Shown here: positions 37,611-51,099 of the stretch, in pieces | Position numbering within the stretch: position 1 is the first letter of the stretch | How the letters are laid out: each line of letters opens with the position of its first letter | The notes under the pieces: generated by a model | Databases searched by the model: none | Seen by the model: the letters and a program-made list of their open reading frames with translations, nothing else | Told to the model about the DNA's origin: nothing | DNA from: Metallyticus violacea | Lineage: Eukaryota; Arthropoda; Insecta; Mantodea; Metallyticidae | Assembly (NCBI GenBank): GCA_030762175.1 | Contig: CM060834.1 | Location: forward strand, 62,539,501-62,603,500 | Direction of reading: 5' to 3' | Length of the DNA stretch: 64,000 bases | Made by a program: the position numbers and the translations under genes

Positions 37611-39541
37611 CTAGTTGATAGCCTTAGAAAACCATAAAATGAAGAAAGATTCGCGGAAAGAAAACATTTATTTCCATGGTTGGAAACTTCATTATAATCA
37701 TTTTTTTCCGTTCTTTTTTCAGATAACTGGTTCTCTTTCATTTTTCTACTTTGATAGCTTTAGAAAAGCATTTTCTGCGCAAAGAATCTCGAAAAGAAAA
37801 AAAATTTTTTTTCGTAGTTCGGTAACTTCAAAGGAATCCCGTTTTTTTGCGTTTCAAATGGATATAACTATTTCTCCTTCATTATTCTAGTTTGATAGCC
37901 TTAGAAAACCATAAAATGAAGAAAGATTCGCTAAAAGAAAATCATTATTTCGATGGTTGGAAACTTCATTAGAATCATTTTTTTCCGTTCTTATTTGAGA
38001 TAGCTGGTTCTCTTATCTTTTTCCACGTTGATAGCCTTAGAAAAGCATATATGCTGAAATTATCTCCGAAAGAAAAAAAAAATTTTCGAAGTTTGGAATC
38101 TTCAAAAGAATCGCGTTTTGTTCCGTTTCAAATGGAGATAACTATTTCTCCTTCATTTTTCTAGTTATATAGCCTTAGAAAACCATAAAATGAAGAAAGT
38201 TTCTCGAAAAGAAAACATTTATTTCGACGGTTGGAAACTTCATTAGAATTACTATTTTTCCGTTCTTATTTGAGGTAAGTGGTTCTCTTTCATTTTTCTA
38301 CTTTGATAGCCTTAGAAAAGCATATTATGCGGAAAGATTCTCGAAAAAAAATTTTTTTTTCGATGTTTGGAAACTTCAAAAGAATCGCGTTTTGTTGCGT
38401 TTAAATGGAGATAACTATTTCTCCTTCATTATTCTAGTTTGATAGCCTTAGAAAACCATAAAATGAAGAAAGATTCGCAAAAAGAAAAGATTTATTTCGA
38501 TGGTTGGAAACTTCATTAAAATGACTTTTTTTCCGTTCTTATTTGAGATAACTAGTTCTCTTTCCTTTTACCACTTTGAAAGCCTTAGAAAAGCATATTC
38601 TGCGCAAAGAATCACGAAAAGAAAAAAAAATTTTTCGAAGTTTGGATACTTCAAAGGAATCCCGTTTTTTTGCGTTTCAAATGGAGATAACTATTTCTCC
38701 TTCATTATTCTAGTTTGATAGCCTTAGAAAACCATAAAAAGAAGAAAGATTCGCGAAAAGAAAATCATTATTTCAATGGTTGGAAACTTCATTAGAATCA
38801 TTTTTTTCCGTTCTTATTTGAGATAGCTGGTTCTCTTATCTTTTTCCACTTTGATAGCCTTAGAAAAGCATATATGCTGAAATTATCTCCGAAAGAAAAA
38901 AAAAATTTTCGAAGTTTGGAATCTTCAAAAGAATCGCGTTTTCTTCCGTTTCAAATGGAGATAACTATTTCTCCTTCATTTTTCTAGTTAGATAGCCTTA
39001 GAAAACCATAAAATGAAGAAAGTTTCTCGAAAAGAAAACATTTATTTCGACGGTTGGAAACTTCATTAGAATCACTATTTTTCCGTTCTTATTTGAGGTA
39101 AGTGGTTCTCTTTCATTTTTCTACTTTGATAGCCTTAGAAAAGCATATTATGCGGAAAGATTCTCGAAAAAATTTTTTTTTTTCGATGTTTGGAAACTTC
39201 AAAAGAATCGCGTTTTGTTGCGTTTAAATGGAGATAACTATTTCTCCTTCATTATTCTAGTTTGATAGCCTTAGAAAACCATAAAATGAAGAAAGATTCG
39301 CAAAAAGAAAAGATTTATTTCGATGGTTGGAAACTTCATTAAAATGAATTTTTTTCGGTTCTTATTTGAGATAACTAGTTCTCTTTCCTTTTACCACTTT
39401 GAAAGCCTTAGAAAAGCATATTCTGCGCAAAGAATCACGAAAAGAAAAAAAAATTTTTCGAAGTTTGGATACTTCAAAGGAATCCCGTTTTTTTGCGTTT
39501 CAAATGGAGATAACTATTTCTCCTTCATTATTCTAGTTTGA
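37611..39541 (-). repeat. Copy of the 18.09-19.19 kb segment, with one extra internal duplication
   Basis: After the skip, this stretch follows 18085-19190: the open frame at 18970-19188 reappears at 38500-38718 and again at 39323-39541, so an internal run of about 823 bp (three dimers) is doubled. The junction unit has CTAGTTGATAG instead of CTAGTTTGATAG, a two-base loss near 37613. Confidence 0.75.
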
Positions 39542-42487
39542 TAGCCTTAGAAAACCATAAAATGAAGAAAGTTTCGCGAAATGAAAACATTTATTTCGAT
39601 GGTTGGAAACTTCATTAGAATCACTTTTTTTTCCGTTCTTATTTGAGATAAGTGGTTCTCTTTCAATTTTCTACTTTGATAGCCTTAGAAAAGCATATTA
39701 TGCTGAAAGAATCTAGAAGAGAAAAAAATTTTTTTTCCAAGTTTGGAAAATTGTAAAGGAATGCGTTTTGTTGAGTTTAATGGAGATAACTATTTCTCCT
39801 TCATTATTCTAGTTTGATAGCCTTAGAAAACCATTAAATGAAGAAAGATTCGCAAAAGGAAAACATTTATTTCGATGGTTGGAAACTTCATTAGAATCAC
39901 TTTTTTCCGTTCTTATTTGAGATAACTGTTTCTCTTTCATTTTTCCACTTTGATAGCCTTAGAAAAGCATATAATGCGGAAAGAATCCTGGAAAGAAAAT
40001 TTTTTTTTTTCGAAGTTTGGAAACTTCAAAAGAATCGCGTTTTGTTGCGTTTCAAATGGAGATAACTATTTCTCCTATTTTATTCTAGTTTGATAGCCTT
40101 AGAAAACCATAAAATGAAGAAAGATTCCCGAAAAGAAAACATTTATTTCGATGGTTGGAAACTTCATTAGAATCACTTTTTTTCCGTTCTTATTTGAGAA
40201 AACTGGTTCTCTTTCATTTTTCCACTTCGATAGCTATAGAAAAGCTTATTATGCGGAAAGAATCTCCGAAAGAAAAAAAATTTTTTTCGAAGTTTGGAAT
40301 CTTCACAAGAATCGCGTTTTGTTGCGTTTCAAATGGAGATAACTATTTCTCCTTCATTATTCTAGTTTGATAGCATTAGAAAACCATAATATGAAGAAAT
40401 ATTCGGGAAAAGAAAACATTTATTTCGATGGTTGGAAACTTCATTAGAATCACTTTTTTCCGTTCTTATATGAGATAACTGGATATTTTTCATTTTTCTT
40501 CTTGACAGCCTTGGAAAAGCATATTATGCGGAAAGAATCGAGAAATGAAAAAATTTTTTTTTCGAAGTTTGGAAACTTCAAAGAATCGCGTTTTGTTGCG
40601 TTTCAAATGGAGATAACTATTTCTCCTTCATTATTCTAGTATGATAGCCTTAGAAAACCATAAAATTAAGAAAGTATCGGGAAAAGAAAACATTTATTTC
40701 GATGGTTTGAAACTTCATTAGAATCACTTTTTTCCGTTCTTACGTGAGTTAACTGGTTATCTTTCATTTTTCTTCTTTGATAGCTTTAGAAAAGCATATT
40801 ATGCGGAAAGAATCTCGAAAGGAAAACATTTTTTTTTTTTGAAGTTTGGAAACTTCAAAAGAAACGCGTTTTGTTGCGTTTCAAATAGAGATAACTATTT
40901 CTCCTTCATTATTCTAGTTTGATAGCCTTAGAAAACCATAAAATGAAGAAAGATTCGCGGAAAGAAAACATTTATTTCCATGGTTGGAAACTTCATTATA
41001 ATCAATTGTTTTCCGTTCTTATTTCAGATAACTGGTTTTCTTTCATTTTTCTACTTTCATAGCTTTAGAAAAGCATATTCTGCGCAAAGAATCTCGAAAA
41101 GAAAAAACATTTTTTTTCGTAGTTCGGTAACTTCAAAGGAATCCCGTTTTGTTGCGTTTCAAATGGAGATAACTATTTCTCCATCATTATTCTAGTTTGA
41201 TAGCCTTAGAAAACCTTAAAATGAAGAAAGATTCGCGAAAGAAAATCATTATTTCGATGGTTGGAAACTTCATTAGAATCATTTTTTTCCGTTCATATTT
41301 GAGATAACTGGTTCTCTTTCCTTTTTCCACTTTGATAGCCTTAGAAAAGCATATATGCTGAAATTATCTCCGAAAGAAAAAAATTTTTTTTCGAAGTTTG
41401 GAAACTTCAAATGAATCGCGTTTTGTTGCGTTTCAAATGGAGATAACTATTTCTTCTTCCTTATTCTAGTATGATACCCTTAGAAAACCATAAAATGAAG
41501 AAAGTATCGGGAAAAGAAAACATTTATTTCGATGGTTTGAAACTTCATTAGAATCACTTTTTTCCGTTCTTATTTGAGATAACTGGTTCTCTTTCATTTT
41601 TCTACTTTGATAGCCTTAGAAAAGCATATTATGCGGAAAGATTCTCGATAAAAAAAATTTTTTTTTCGAAGTTTGGAAACTTCAAAAGAATCGCGTTTTG
41701 TTGCGTTTAAATGGAGATAACTATTTCTCCTTCATTATTCTAGTTTGATAGCCTTAGAAAACCATAAAATGAAGAAAGATTCGCAAAAAGAAAAGATTTA
41801 TTTCGATGGTTGGAAACTTCATTAAAATGACTTTTTTTCCGTTCTTATTTGAGAAAACTAGTTCTCTTTCCTTTTACCACTTTGAAAGCCTTAGAAAAGC
41901 ATATTCTGCGCAAAGATTCTCGAAAAGAAAAAAAATTTTTTCGAAGTTTCGATACTTCAAAGGAATCCCGTTTTGTTGCGTTTCAAATGGAGATTACTAT
42001 TTCTCCTTCATTATTCTAGTTTGATAGCCTTAGAAAACCATAAAATGAAGAAAGTTTCGCGAAATGAAAACATTTATTTCGATGGTTGGAAACTTCATTA
42101 GAATCACTTTTTTTCCCGTTCTTATTTGAGTTAACTGGTTCTCTTTCAATTTTCCACTTTGATAGCCTTAGAAAAGCATATTATGCTGAAAGAATCTCGA
42201 AAAGAAAAAAATTTTTTGTTGTAGTTTGGAAACTTATATAGAATCTCGTTTTGTTGAGTTTAATGGAGATAACTATTTCTCCTTCATTATTATAGTTTGA
42301 TCGCCTCAGAAAACCATAAAATGAAGAAAGGTTCGCGAAAAGAAAGCATTTATTTCGATGGTTTTAAACTTCATAAGAATCACCTTTTTCCGTTCTTATT
42401 TGAGATAACTGGTTTTCTTTCATTTTTCTACTTTGATAGCCTTAGAAAAGCATATTCTACGCAAAGAATCTCGGAATGAAAAAAATT

Positions 42488-44227
42488 TTTTTTCGAAGTT
42501 TGGAAACTTCAAAAGAATCGCTTTTTGTTGCGTTTCAAATGGAGATAACTATTTCTCCTTCATTATTCTAGTTTGATAGCCTTAGAAAACCACAAAATGA
42601 AGAAAGTTTCGCGAAAGAAAACATTTATTTCGATGGTTGGAAACTTCATTAGAATCACTTTTTATCCGTTCTTATATGAGATACCCGGTTATCTTTCATT
42701 TTTCTTCTTTGATAGCCTTAGAAAAGCATATTATGCGAAAGAATCTCGAAAAGAAAAAAATTTTTTTCAAGTTAGGAAACTTCAAAAGAATCGCGTTTTG
42801 TTACGTTTCAAGTGGAGATAACTATTTCTCCTTGATTATTCTAGTTTGATAGCCTTAGTAATCCATAAAATGAAGAAAGATTCGCGAACAGAAAGCATTT
42901 ATTTCCATGGTTGGAAACTTCATTAGAATCACATTTTTCCGTTCTTATTTGAGATAACTGGTTCTCTTTCATTATTCTACTTTGATAGCTTTAGAAAACC
43001 ATATTCTGCGCTAAGATTCTCGATAAGAAAAAAATTTTTTTTCCAAGTTTGGTAACTTCAAAAGAATCGCGTTTTGTTGCGTATCAAATGGAGATAACTA
43101 TTTCCCCTTTATTATTCTAGTTTGATAGCCTTAGAAAACCATAAAATGAGGAAAGATTCGCGAAAAGAAAACATTTAAATCGATGGTTGGAAACTTCATT
43201 AGAATCACTTTTTTCCGTTCTTATTTGGGATAACTGGTTCTCTTTCATTTTTCCTCTTTGATAGCTTTAGAAAAGCATATTATGCGGAAAGAATCTCGTA
43301 GAGAAAACTTTTTTTTTTCCAAGTATGGAAACTTATAAAGAATCTCGATTTGTTGAGTTTGATGGAGATATCTATTTCTCCTTCATTATTCTAGTTTGAT
43401 AGCCTTAGAAAACAATAAAATGAAGAAAGATTCGCAAAAACAAAACATTTATTTCGATGGTTGGAAACTTCATTAGAATGACTTTTTTTCCGTTCTTATA
43501 TGAGATAACTGTTTATCTTTCATTTTTCTTCTTTGATAGCCTTAGAAAAGCATATTAAGCGGAAAGAATCTCGAAAGGAAAAAAATTTTTTTTTTGAAGT
43601 TTGGAAACTTCAAAAGAAACGCGTTTTGTTGCGTTTCAAATGGAGATAACTATTTCTCATTCATTATTCTCGTTTGATAGCCTTAGAAAACCATAAAATG
43701 AAGACAGATTCGCGGAAAGAAAACATTTATATCCATAGTTGGAAACTTTATTATAATCACTTTTTTTCCGTTCTTATTTGAGATAACCGGTTCTCTTTCA
43801 TTTTTCTACTTTGATAGCCTTAGAAAAGCATATTATGCGGAAAGATTCTCGAAAAAAAATTTTTTTTTCGATGTTTGGAAACTTCAAAAGAATCGCGTTT
43901 TGTTGCGTTTAAATGGAGATAACTATTTTTCCTTCATTATTCTAGTTTGATAGCCTTAGAAAACCATAAAATGAAGAAAGATTCGCAAAAAGAAAAAAGA
44001 TTTATTTCGATGGTTGGAAACTTCATTAAAATGACTTTTTTTCCGTTCTTATTTGAGATAACTAGTTCTCTTTCCTTTTACCACTTTGAAAGCCTTAGAA
44101 AAGCATATTCTGCGCAAAGAATCTCGAAAAGAAAAAAAAAATTTCGAAGTTTGGATACTTCAAAGGAATCCCGTTTTGTTGCGTTTCAAATGGAGATTAC
44201 TATTTCTCATTCATTATTCTAGTTTGA
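42488..44227 (-). repeat. 1.74-kb segment shared with 46035-47774
   Basis: Landmarks are displaced by 3547 bp throughout; for example frames at 42637, 43947 and 44086 reappear at 46184, 47494 and 47633. Identity is very high. The limits fall inside units rather than at a unit boundary. Confidence 0.86.
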
Positions 44228-46034
44228 TAACCTTAGAAAACCATAAAATGAAGAAATTTTCGCGAAAAGAAAACATTTATTTCGATGGTTGGAAACTTCA
44301 TTAGAATCACCTTTTTTTCCGTTCGTATTTGAGATAACTGGTTCTCTTTCAATTTTCCACTTTGATAGCCTTAGAAAAGCATATTATGCTGAAAGAATCT
44401 CGAAAAGAAATTTTTTTTTTTTCGAAGTTTGGAAACTTCAAAGAATCGCGTTTTGTTGCGTTTCAAATGGAGATAACTATTTTTCCTTCATTATTCTAGT
44501 TTGATAGCCTTAGAAAACCATAAAATGAAGAAAGATTCGCAAAAAGAAAACATTTATTTCGATGGTTGGAAACTTCATTAGAATCACTTTTTTTCCGTTC
44601 TTATTTGAGATAATTGTTTCTCTTTCCTTTTTCCACTTTGATAGCCTTAGAAATGCATATTATGCGGAAAGAATCTCGGAAAGAAAAAAATTTTTTTTTC
44701 GAAGTTTGGAAACTTCAAAAGAATCGCGTTTTTTGCGTTTCAAATGGAGATAACTATTTCTCCTATTTTATTCTAGTTTGATAGCCTTAGAAAACCATAA
44801 AATGAAGAAAGATTCGCGAAAAGAAAACATTTATTTCGATGGTTGGAAACTTCATTAGAATCACTTTTTTCTGTTCTTATTTGAGATAACTGGTTCTCTT
44901 TCATTTTTCCAACTCGATAGCTTTGGAAAAGCTTATTATGCGGAAAGAGTCTCCGAAAGAAAAAAAATCTTTTCTAAGTTTGGAATCTTCATAAGAATCG
45001 CGTTTTGTTGCGTTTCAAATGGAGATAACTATTTCTCCTATTTTATTCTAGTTTGATAGCCTTAGAAAACCATAAAATGAAGAAAGATTCGCGAAAAGAA
45101 AACATTTATCTCGATGTTTGGAAACATCATTATAATCACTTTTTTTCCGTTCTTATTTGAGATAACTGTTTCTCTTTCATTTTTCTTCTTTGATAGCGTA
45201 AGAAAAGCATATTACGCGGAAAGAATCTCGAAAAGAAAAAAAAATTTTGTTGTAGTTTCGAAACTTATATAGAATCGCGTTTTGTTGAGTTTGATGGAGA
45301 TAACTATTTCTCCTTCATTATTCTAGTTTGATAGCCTTAGAAAACCATAAAATGAAGAAAGATTCGCGAAAAGAAAACAGTTATTTCGATGGTTGGAAAC
45401 TTCATTAGAATCACTTCTTTTCGGTTCTTATTTTAGATAACTGGTTCTCTTTCCTTTTTCCACTTGGATAGACTTAGAAAAGCATATTATGCGGAAAGAA
45501 TCTCCGAAAGAAATCGCGTTTTGTTGAGTTTGATGGAGATAACTATTTCTCCTTTATTATTCTAGTTTGATAGCCTTAGAAGACCATAAAATGAAGAAAG
45601 ATTCGCAAAAAGAAAACAGTTATTTCGATGGTTGGAATCTTCATTAGAATCACTTTTTTCCGTTCTTCTTTGAGATAACTGGTTCTCTTTCATTTTTCTA
45701 CTTTGATAGCTTTAGAAAAGCATATTCTGCCCAAAGAATCTCGAAAAGAAAAAAAATTTTTTTCGTAGTTTGGTAACTTCAAACGAATCCCGTTTTGTTG
45801 CGTTTCAAATGGAGATAACAATTTTCCTTCATTATTCTAGTTTGATAGCTTTGAAAAACCATAAAATGAAGAAAGATTCGCAAAAAGAAAACATTTATTT
45901 CGATGGTTGGAAACTTCATTAAAATCACTTTTTTTTCCGTTCTTATTTGATTTAACTGGTTCTCTTTCATTTTTCCACTTTGATTGCCTTAGAAAAGCAT
46001 ATTATGCGGAAAGAATCTCGAAAAGAAAATGTTT

Positions 46035-47774
46035 TTTTTCGAAGTTTGGAAACTTCAAAAGAATCGCTTTTTGTTGCGTTTCAAATGGAGATAACTATTT
46101 CTCCTTCATTATTCTAGTTTGATAGCCTTAGAAAACCACAAAATGAAGAAAGTTTCGCGAAAAGAAAACATTTATTTCGATGGTTGGAAACTTCATTAGA
46201 ATCACTTTTTATCCGTTCTTATATGAGATACCCGGTTCTCTTTCATTTTTCTTCTTTGATAGCCTTAGAAAAGCATATTATGCGAAAGAATCTCGAAAAG
46301 AAAAAAATTTTTTTCAAGTTAGGAAACTTCAAAAGAATCGCGTTTTGTTACGTTTCAAGTGGAGATAACTATTTCTCCTTGATTATTCTAGTTTGATAGC
46401 CTTAGTAATCCATAAAATGAAGAAAGATTCGCGAACAGAAAGCATTTATTTCCATGGTTGGAAACTTCATTAGAATCACATTTTTCCGTTCTTATTTGAG
46501 ATAACTGGTTCTCTTTCATTATTCTACTTTGATAGCTTTAGAAAACCATATTCTGCGCTAAGATTCTCGATAAGAAAAATTTTTTTTTTCGAAGTTTGGT
46601 AACTTCAAAAGAATCGCGTTTTGTTGCGTATCAAATGGAGATAACTATTTCCCCTTTATTATTCTAGTTTGATAGCCTTAGAAAACCATAAAATGAAGAA
46701 AGATTCGCGAAAAGAAAACATTTAAATCGATGGTTGGAAACTTCATTAGAATCACTTTTTTCCGTTCTTATTTGGGATAACTGGTTCTCTTTCATTTTTC
46801 CTCTTTGATAGCTTTAGAAAAGCATATTATGCGGAAAGAATCTCGTAGAGAAAACTTTTTTTTTTCCAAGTATGGAAACTTATAAAGAATCTCGATTTGT
46901 TGAGTTTGATGGAGATATCTATTTCTCCTTCATTATTCTAGTTTGATAGCCTTAGAAAACAATAAAATGAAGAAAGATTCGCAAAAACAAAACATTTATT
47001 TCGATGGTTGGAAACTTCATTAGAATGACTTTTTTTCCGTTCTTATATGAGATAACTGTTTATCTTTCATTTTTCTTCTTTGATAGCCTTAGAAAAGCAT
47101 ATTAAGCGGAAAGAATCTCGAAAGGAAAAAAATTTTTTTTTTGAAGTTTGGAAACATCAAAAGAAACGCGTTTTGTTGCGTTTCAAATGGAGATAACTAT
47201 TTCTCATTCATTATTCTCGTTTGATAGCCTTAGAAAACCATAAAATGAAGACAGATTCGCGGAAAGAAAACATTTATATCCATAGTTGGAAACTTTATTA
47301 TAATCACTTTTTTTCCGTTCTTATTTGAGATAACCGGTTCTCTTTCATTTTTCTACTTTGATAGCCTTAGAAAAGCATATTATGCGGAAAGATTCTCGAA
47401 AAAAAATTTTTTTTTCGATGTTTGGAAACTTCAAAAGAATCGCGTTTTGTTGCGTTTAAATGGAGATAACTATTTCTCCTTCATTATTCTAGTTTGATAG
47501 CCTTAGAAAACCATAAAATGAAGAAAGATTCGCAAAAAGAAAAAAGATTTATTTCGATGGTTGGAAACTTCATTAAAATGACTTTTTTTCCGTTCTTATT
47601 TGAGATAACTAGTTCTCTTTCCTTTTACCACTTTGAAAGCCTTAGAAAAGCATATTCTGCGCAAAGAATCTCGAAAAGAAAAAAAAAATTTCGAAGTTTG
47701 GATACTTCAAAGGAATCCCGTTTTGTTGCGTTTCAAATGGAGATTACTATTTCTCATTCATTATTCTAGTTTGA
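46035..47774 (-). repeat. Copy of 42488-44227
   Basis: This sister copy is placed between a copy of 45086-46030 upstream and unrelated units downstream, so it forms a mosaic junction near 46030. A looser version lies at about 57377-59400. Confidence 0.85.
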
Positions 47775-48078
47775 TAGCCTTGGAAAACCATAAAATGAAG
47801 AAAGATTCGCAAAAAGAAAACATTTATTTCGATGGTTGGAAACTTCATTAGAATCACTTTTTTTCCGTTCTTATTTGAGATAACTGTTTCTCTTTCCTTT
47901 TTCCACTTTGATAGCCTTAGAAATGCATATTATGCGGAAAGAATCTCGAAAAGAAACAATTTTTTTTCGAAGTTTGAATACTTAAAAAGAATCGCGTTTT
48001 GTTGCGTTTCAAATGGAGATAAATATTTCTCCTTCTTTATTCTAGTTTGATAGCCTTAGAAAACCATAAAATGAAGAA

Positions 48079-50651
48079 AGATTCGCGAAAAGAAAACATT
48101 TATCTCGATGTTTGGAAACATCATTATAATCACTTTTTTTCCGTTCTTATTTGAGAAAACTGTTTCTCTTTCATTTTTCTTCTTTGATAGCGTAAGAAAA
48201 GCATATTACGCGGAAAGAATCTCGAAAAGAAAAAAAAATTTTGTTGTAGTTTCGAAACTTATATAGAATCGCGTTTTGTTGAGTTTGATGGAGATAACTA
48301 CTTCTCCTTCATTATTCTAGTTTGATAGCCTTAGAAAACCATAAAATGAAGAAAGATTCGCGAAAAGAAAACAGTTATTTCGATGGTTGGAAACTTCATT
48401 AGAATCACTTCTTTTCGGTTCTTATTTTAGATAACTGGTTCTCTTTCCTTTTTCCACTTGGATAGACTTAGAAAAGCATATTATGCGGAAAGAATCTCCG
48501 AAAGAAATCGCGTTTTGTTGAGTTTGATGGAGATAACTATTTCTCCTTTATTATTCTAGTTTGATAGCCTTAGAAGACCATAAAATGAAGAAAGATTCGC
48601 AAAAAGAAAACAGTTATTTCGATGGTTGGAATCTTCATTAGAATCACTTTTTTCCGTTCTTCTTTGAGATAACTGGTTCTCTTTCATTTTTCTACTTTGA
48701 TAGCTTTAGAAAAGCATATTCTGCCCAAAGAATCTCGAAAAGAAAAAAAAATTTTTTCGTAGTTTGGTAACTTCAAACGAATCCCGTTTTGTTGCGTTTC
48801 AAATGGAGATAACAATTTTCCTTCATTATTCTAGTTTGATAGCTTTGAAAAACCATAAAATGAAGAAAGATTCGCAAAAAGAAAACATTTATTTCGATGG
48901 TTGGAAACTTCATTAAAATCACTTTTTTTTCCGTTCTTATTTGATTTAACTGGTTCTCTTTCATTTTTCCACTTTGATTGCCTTAGAAAAGCATATTATG
49001 CGGAAAGAATCTCGAAAAGAAAATGTTTTTTTTCGAAGTTTGGAAACTTCAAAAGAATCGCGTTTTTTTGCGTTTCAAATGGGGTAAACCATTTCTCCTT
49101 CATTATTCTAGTTTGATAGCCTTAGAAAAACATAAAATGAACAAAGATTTGCGAAAAGAAAAGATTTATTTCGATGGTTGGAAACTTCATTAGAATGACT
49201 TTTTTTCCGTTCTTATTTGAGATAACTGGTTCTCTTTCATTTTTCCACTTTGGTAGCCTTAGAAAAGCATATTATACGGAAAGAATCTCGGAAAGAAATT
49301 TAATTTTTTCGAATTTTGGAAACTTCAAAAGAATCGCGTTTTGTTGCGTTTCAAATGGAGATAACTATTTCTCCTTCATTATTCTAGTTTGATAGCTTTA
49401 GAAACCCATAAACTGAAGAAATATTCGCGAAAAGAAAACATTTATTTCGATGGTTGGAAACTTCATTAGAATCACTTTTTTTCCGTTCTTATATGAGATA
49501 ACTGGAAATTTTTCATTTTTCTTCTTTGATAGCCTTAGAAAAGCATATTATGCGGAAAGAATCTCGAAAAGAAAATTTTTTTTTTTTCGAAGTTTGGAAA
49601 TTTCAAAAGAATCGTGTTTTGTTGCGTTTCAAATGGAGATAACTATTTCTCCTTCATTATTCTATTTTGATAGCCTTAGAAAACCATAAAATGAAGAAAG
49701 TTTCGCCAAAAGGAAACATTTATTTCGATGGATGGAAACTTCATTAGAATCACTTTTTATTCGTTCTTATTTGAGATAACTGGGTCTCTTTCATTTTTCT
49801 TCTTTGATAGCCTTATAAAAGCATATTATGCGGAAAGAATCTCGAAAAGAAAAAAATTTTTTTCGAAGTTTGGAAACTTCAAGGAATCGCAATTTGTTGC
49901 GTTTCAAATGGAGATAACTATTTCTCCTTCATTATTCTAGTTTGATAGCCTTAGAAAACCATAAAATTAAGAAAGATTCGCGAAAAGGAAAGATTTATTT
50001 CCATTGTTGGAAACTTCATTAGAATGACTTTTTTTCCGTTCTTATTTGAGATAAATGGTTCTCTTTCCACTTTCCACTTTGATAGCCTTAGAAAAGCATA
50101 TTATGCTAAAAGAATCTCCGAAAAAAAAGAAAACAATTTCGAATTTTGGAATCTTCAAAAGAATCGCGTTTTGTTGCGTTTCAAATAGAGATAACTATTT
50201 CTCCTTCATTATTCTAGTTTGATAGCCTTAGAATACCATAAAATGAAGAAAGATTCGCAAAAAGAAAACAATTATTTCGATGGTTGGAAACTTCATTAGA
50301 ATCACTTTTTTTCCGTTCTTCTTTGAGATAACTGGTTCTCTTTCATTTTTCCACTTTGATAGCTTTAGAAAAGCATATTCTGCGCAAAGAATCTCGAAAA
50401 GAAAAAAAATTTTTTTCGTAGTTTGGTAACTTCAAAGGAATCCCGTTTTGTTGCGTTTCAAATGGAGATAACAATTTTCCTTCATTATTCTAGTTGATAG
50501 CATTAGAAAACCATTAAATGAAGAAAGATTCGCAAAAAGAAAACATTTGTTTCGATGGTTGGAAACTTCATTAGAATCACTTTTTTTTCCGTTCTTATTT
50601 GAGATAACTGGTTCTCTTTCATTTTTCCACTTTGATTGCCTTAGAAAAGCA
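48079..50651 (-). repeat. Copy of 33271-35843
   Basis: This is the sister of 33271-35843. Past 50651 it continues with ordinary type-2 sequence, whereas the 35.8-kb copy switches to array-edge units. Its first kilobase also matches 45086-46030 at an offset of 2994 bp. Confidence 0.82.
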
Positions 50652-51099
50652 TATTATGTGGAAAGAATCTCGAAAAGAAAAAATATTTTTTTCGAAGTTT
50701 GTAAAACTTCAAAGGGATCGCGTTTTGTTGCGTTTGAAATGGAGATAACTATTTCTCCTTTATTCTAGTTTGATAGCCTTAGAAAACCGTAAAATGAAGA
50801 AAGTTTCGCAAAAAGAAAACATTTTTTTCGACGTTTGGAAACTTCATTAGAATCAATTTTTGCCGTTCTTATTTGAGATAACTGGTTCTCTTTCATTTTC
50901 CTTCTTTGATAGCCTTAGAAAAGCATATTATGCTAAAAGAATCTGGGAAAGAAAAAAATTTTTTTTCGAAGTTTGGAAACTTCAAAAGATTTAAGTTTTG
51001 TTGCGTTTCAAATGGAGATAACTATTTCTCCTTCATTATTCTAATTTGATAGCCTTAGAAAACCAAAAATGAAGCAAGTTTCGCGAAAAGAAAACAATT

